Assembly: GCA_016192885.1 (NCBI GenBank)
Contig: JACPTH010000459.1
Coordinates: 1-8,119, forward strand
Length of the DNA: 8,119 bases
Direction: 5' to 3'
Source of the DNA: a bacterium
GTDB lineage: Bacteria; Muiribacteriota; Ozemobacteria; Ozemobacterales; Ozemobacteraceae
Positions 7,484-8,119 of the stretch are shown here, piece by piece. Both the position numbers and the translations under genes were made by a program. Each line of letters starts with the position of its first letter. The first letter of the stretch is position 1. Below the pieces are notes generated by a model, which did no database searches, was not told where the DNA came from, and worked only from the letters and a program-made list of their open reading frames with translations.

Positions 7484-7855
7484 TCATTCTACATTTTCGC
7501 TTTCCTTCCAAAAATAGGAAAAAGGCTCTCCCAAAATCGCTCCTAGCAAGGAAAAAATAAATACGACAAGATACGCCGTTTCAAAATCGATCATTAAGCA
7601 AACAAAAAGGGAAATAACCAACCCGCAGGTCATTCCGAACAAGCACCCGATAATTGTGGATTCATGGAGAGCTAGAGAGGTTCCAAGTACGGAGCCCAAA
7701 AGGAGCCCGACAAGCGTAAGCTCCGGAGCAACAAATGAGGCGATAAAAGTTCCGATAGCTCCGAAGGCGACAATAAGCAAACTAATCATTGCGTAAACCA
7801 AAAAACGATTTGCGCCTTGAATCGAATTCGAATGAATCATGACTAAATTGCTCAA
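7484..7855 (-). CDS. Small four-helix membrane protein, unknown function
   Basis: A 123-residue hydrophobic protein with four predicted membrane helices at about 18-41, 46-66, 67-89 and 93-112, and short polar ends. Glycine-rich stretches (LVGLLLGSVLGTS at 48-60, LLGAILGEPF at 103-112) suggest tight helix packing. Charged residues within or next to the helices are few: E45, H64, E65, D90, E92 and E110. No known transporter motif is seen and I do not recognise the family. The frame starts at TTG 7855, with GAGG five bases upstream. An ATG at 7840 (residue 6) is the alternative but has no ribosome binding site. It lies 25 bases after the preceding gene and 25 bases before the next, consistent with the operon. 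Confidence 0.7.
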   Translation of the reverse strand: MSNLVMIHSNSIQGANRFLVYAMISLLIVAFGAIGTFIASFVAPELTLVGLLLGSVLGTSLALHESTIIGCLFGMTCGLVISLFVCLMIDFETAYLVVFIFSLLGAILGEPFSYFWKESENVE

Positions 7856-7860
7856 GCCTG

Positions 7861-7864
7861 CCTC
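7861..7864 (-). promoter_or_regulatory. Ribosome binding site supporting a TTG start
   Basis: GAGG on the minus strand with a five-base spacer to TTG 7855-7853. It is short but well placed and is the main reason to prefer the TTG over the ATG at 7840 for the membrane protein. Confidence 0.45.
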
Positions 7865-7880
7865 AGTTCTCTTTTGGAAA

Positions 7881-8119
7881 TTACGGATTCAAAATCGTTT
7901 TTTCGTAAAAATACTTGTTTCTCGGGTTCTCTGCGATAAAGGTCGTAAGCTCATTTAAATATCTTACTCCGTCAATGGTGGAAACGCCTAAACATAAAGT
8001 TTTAATTTCGGAAAGAGAACTTTGAATTTCTTGGTAACCATTGGCGGTCGTAAGCGGTCTAACAACTCGCACCACCGCCCGCACCTGTGGTGTTCCCATG
8101 TTCGGGGCCGTATCAATGA
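7881..8119 (-). CDS. C-terminal part of an unrecognised protein
   Basis: An open frame of 79 codons ending in TAA at 7881. The frame stays open past the ATG at 8099 to the window edge, so the true start is probably outside and this is the tail of a longer protein. The visible part has no membrane helix and no cysteine motif. It contains the basic valine-rich stretch VRAVVRVVRPL, then a helical, mixed-charge region (about YQEIQSSLSEIKTL) and a second helix near RYLNELTTFIAE, ending in KYFYEKTILNP. I do not recognise it. Its strand, the 25-base gap to the next gene and similar base use place it in the same operon. That it is coding is likely; its function cannot be given. Confidence 0.6.
   Translation of the reverse strand, partial: IDTAPNMGTPQVRAVVRVVRPLTTANGYQEIQSSLSEIKTLCLGVSTIDGVRYLNELTTFIAENPRNKYFYEKTILNP

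Noticed and set aside
1..8119. CRISPR array, tRNA, rRNA, insertion sequence or phage genes
   Set aside because: No direct repeat array, RNA gene signature, transposase motif or terminal inverted repeats were seen.

Overview
The window is a compact bacterial gene block. Eight genes can be supported, all on the minus strand, so transcription runs from high to low coordinates. Both ends cut a gene. Gaps between genes are between -7 and +31 bases, no terminator-like hairpin separates them, and no stretch over 300 bases lacks a gene. The simplest reading is one long operon, or part of one, whose promoter lies beyond position 8119.

In order of transcription: (1) the C-terminal end of an unrecognised protein (7881-8119); (2) a small four-helix membrane protein (7484-7855); (3) an unrecognised 130-residue soluble protein (7066-7458); (4) a large protein with a double zinc ribbon, a membrane hairpin and about 14 TPR units (4610-7069); (5) an exported TPR protein with a pseudopilin-tail-like insert (3431-4606); (6) NAD kinase, nadK (2561-3427); (7) a 66-residue heavy-metal-associated (HMA) domain protein (2329-2529); (8) a full-length DsbD-type thiol:disulfide interchange protein (455-2335); (9) the N-terminal part of a CNNM/DUF21 membrane transport protein (1-443). 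Numbers 1 and 9 are partial; counting them there are nine coding regions, eight if the unrecognised fragment at 7881-8119 is set aside as the weakest.

The organism is a bacterium of moderate to low GC, probably with a diderm envelope: DsbD has its periplasmic alpha domain, and one TPR protein carries an export signal. TTG appears to start four of the genes. The combination of TPR scaffolds, zinc ribbons and a pilin-tail-like domain resembles poorly characterised environmental phyla (for example Riflebacteria-like lineages or the PVC group), but nothing in the window fixes the taxon.

Functionally, nadK makes NADP, the source of the NADPH that feeds thioredoxin, which in turn feeds DsbD. The HMA protein is translationally coupled to DsbD, which suggests a shared role in metal or thiol handling in the envelope. 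The two TPR proteins look like a cytoplasmic/periplasmic pair. The most unusual item is the pseudopilin-tail-like domain placed between TPR blocks in the exported TPR protein.
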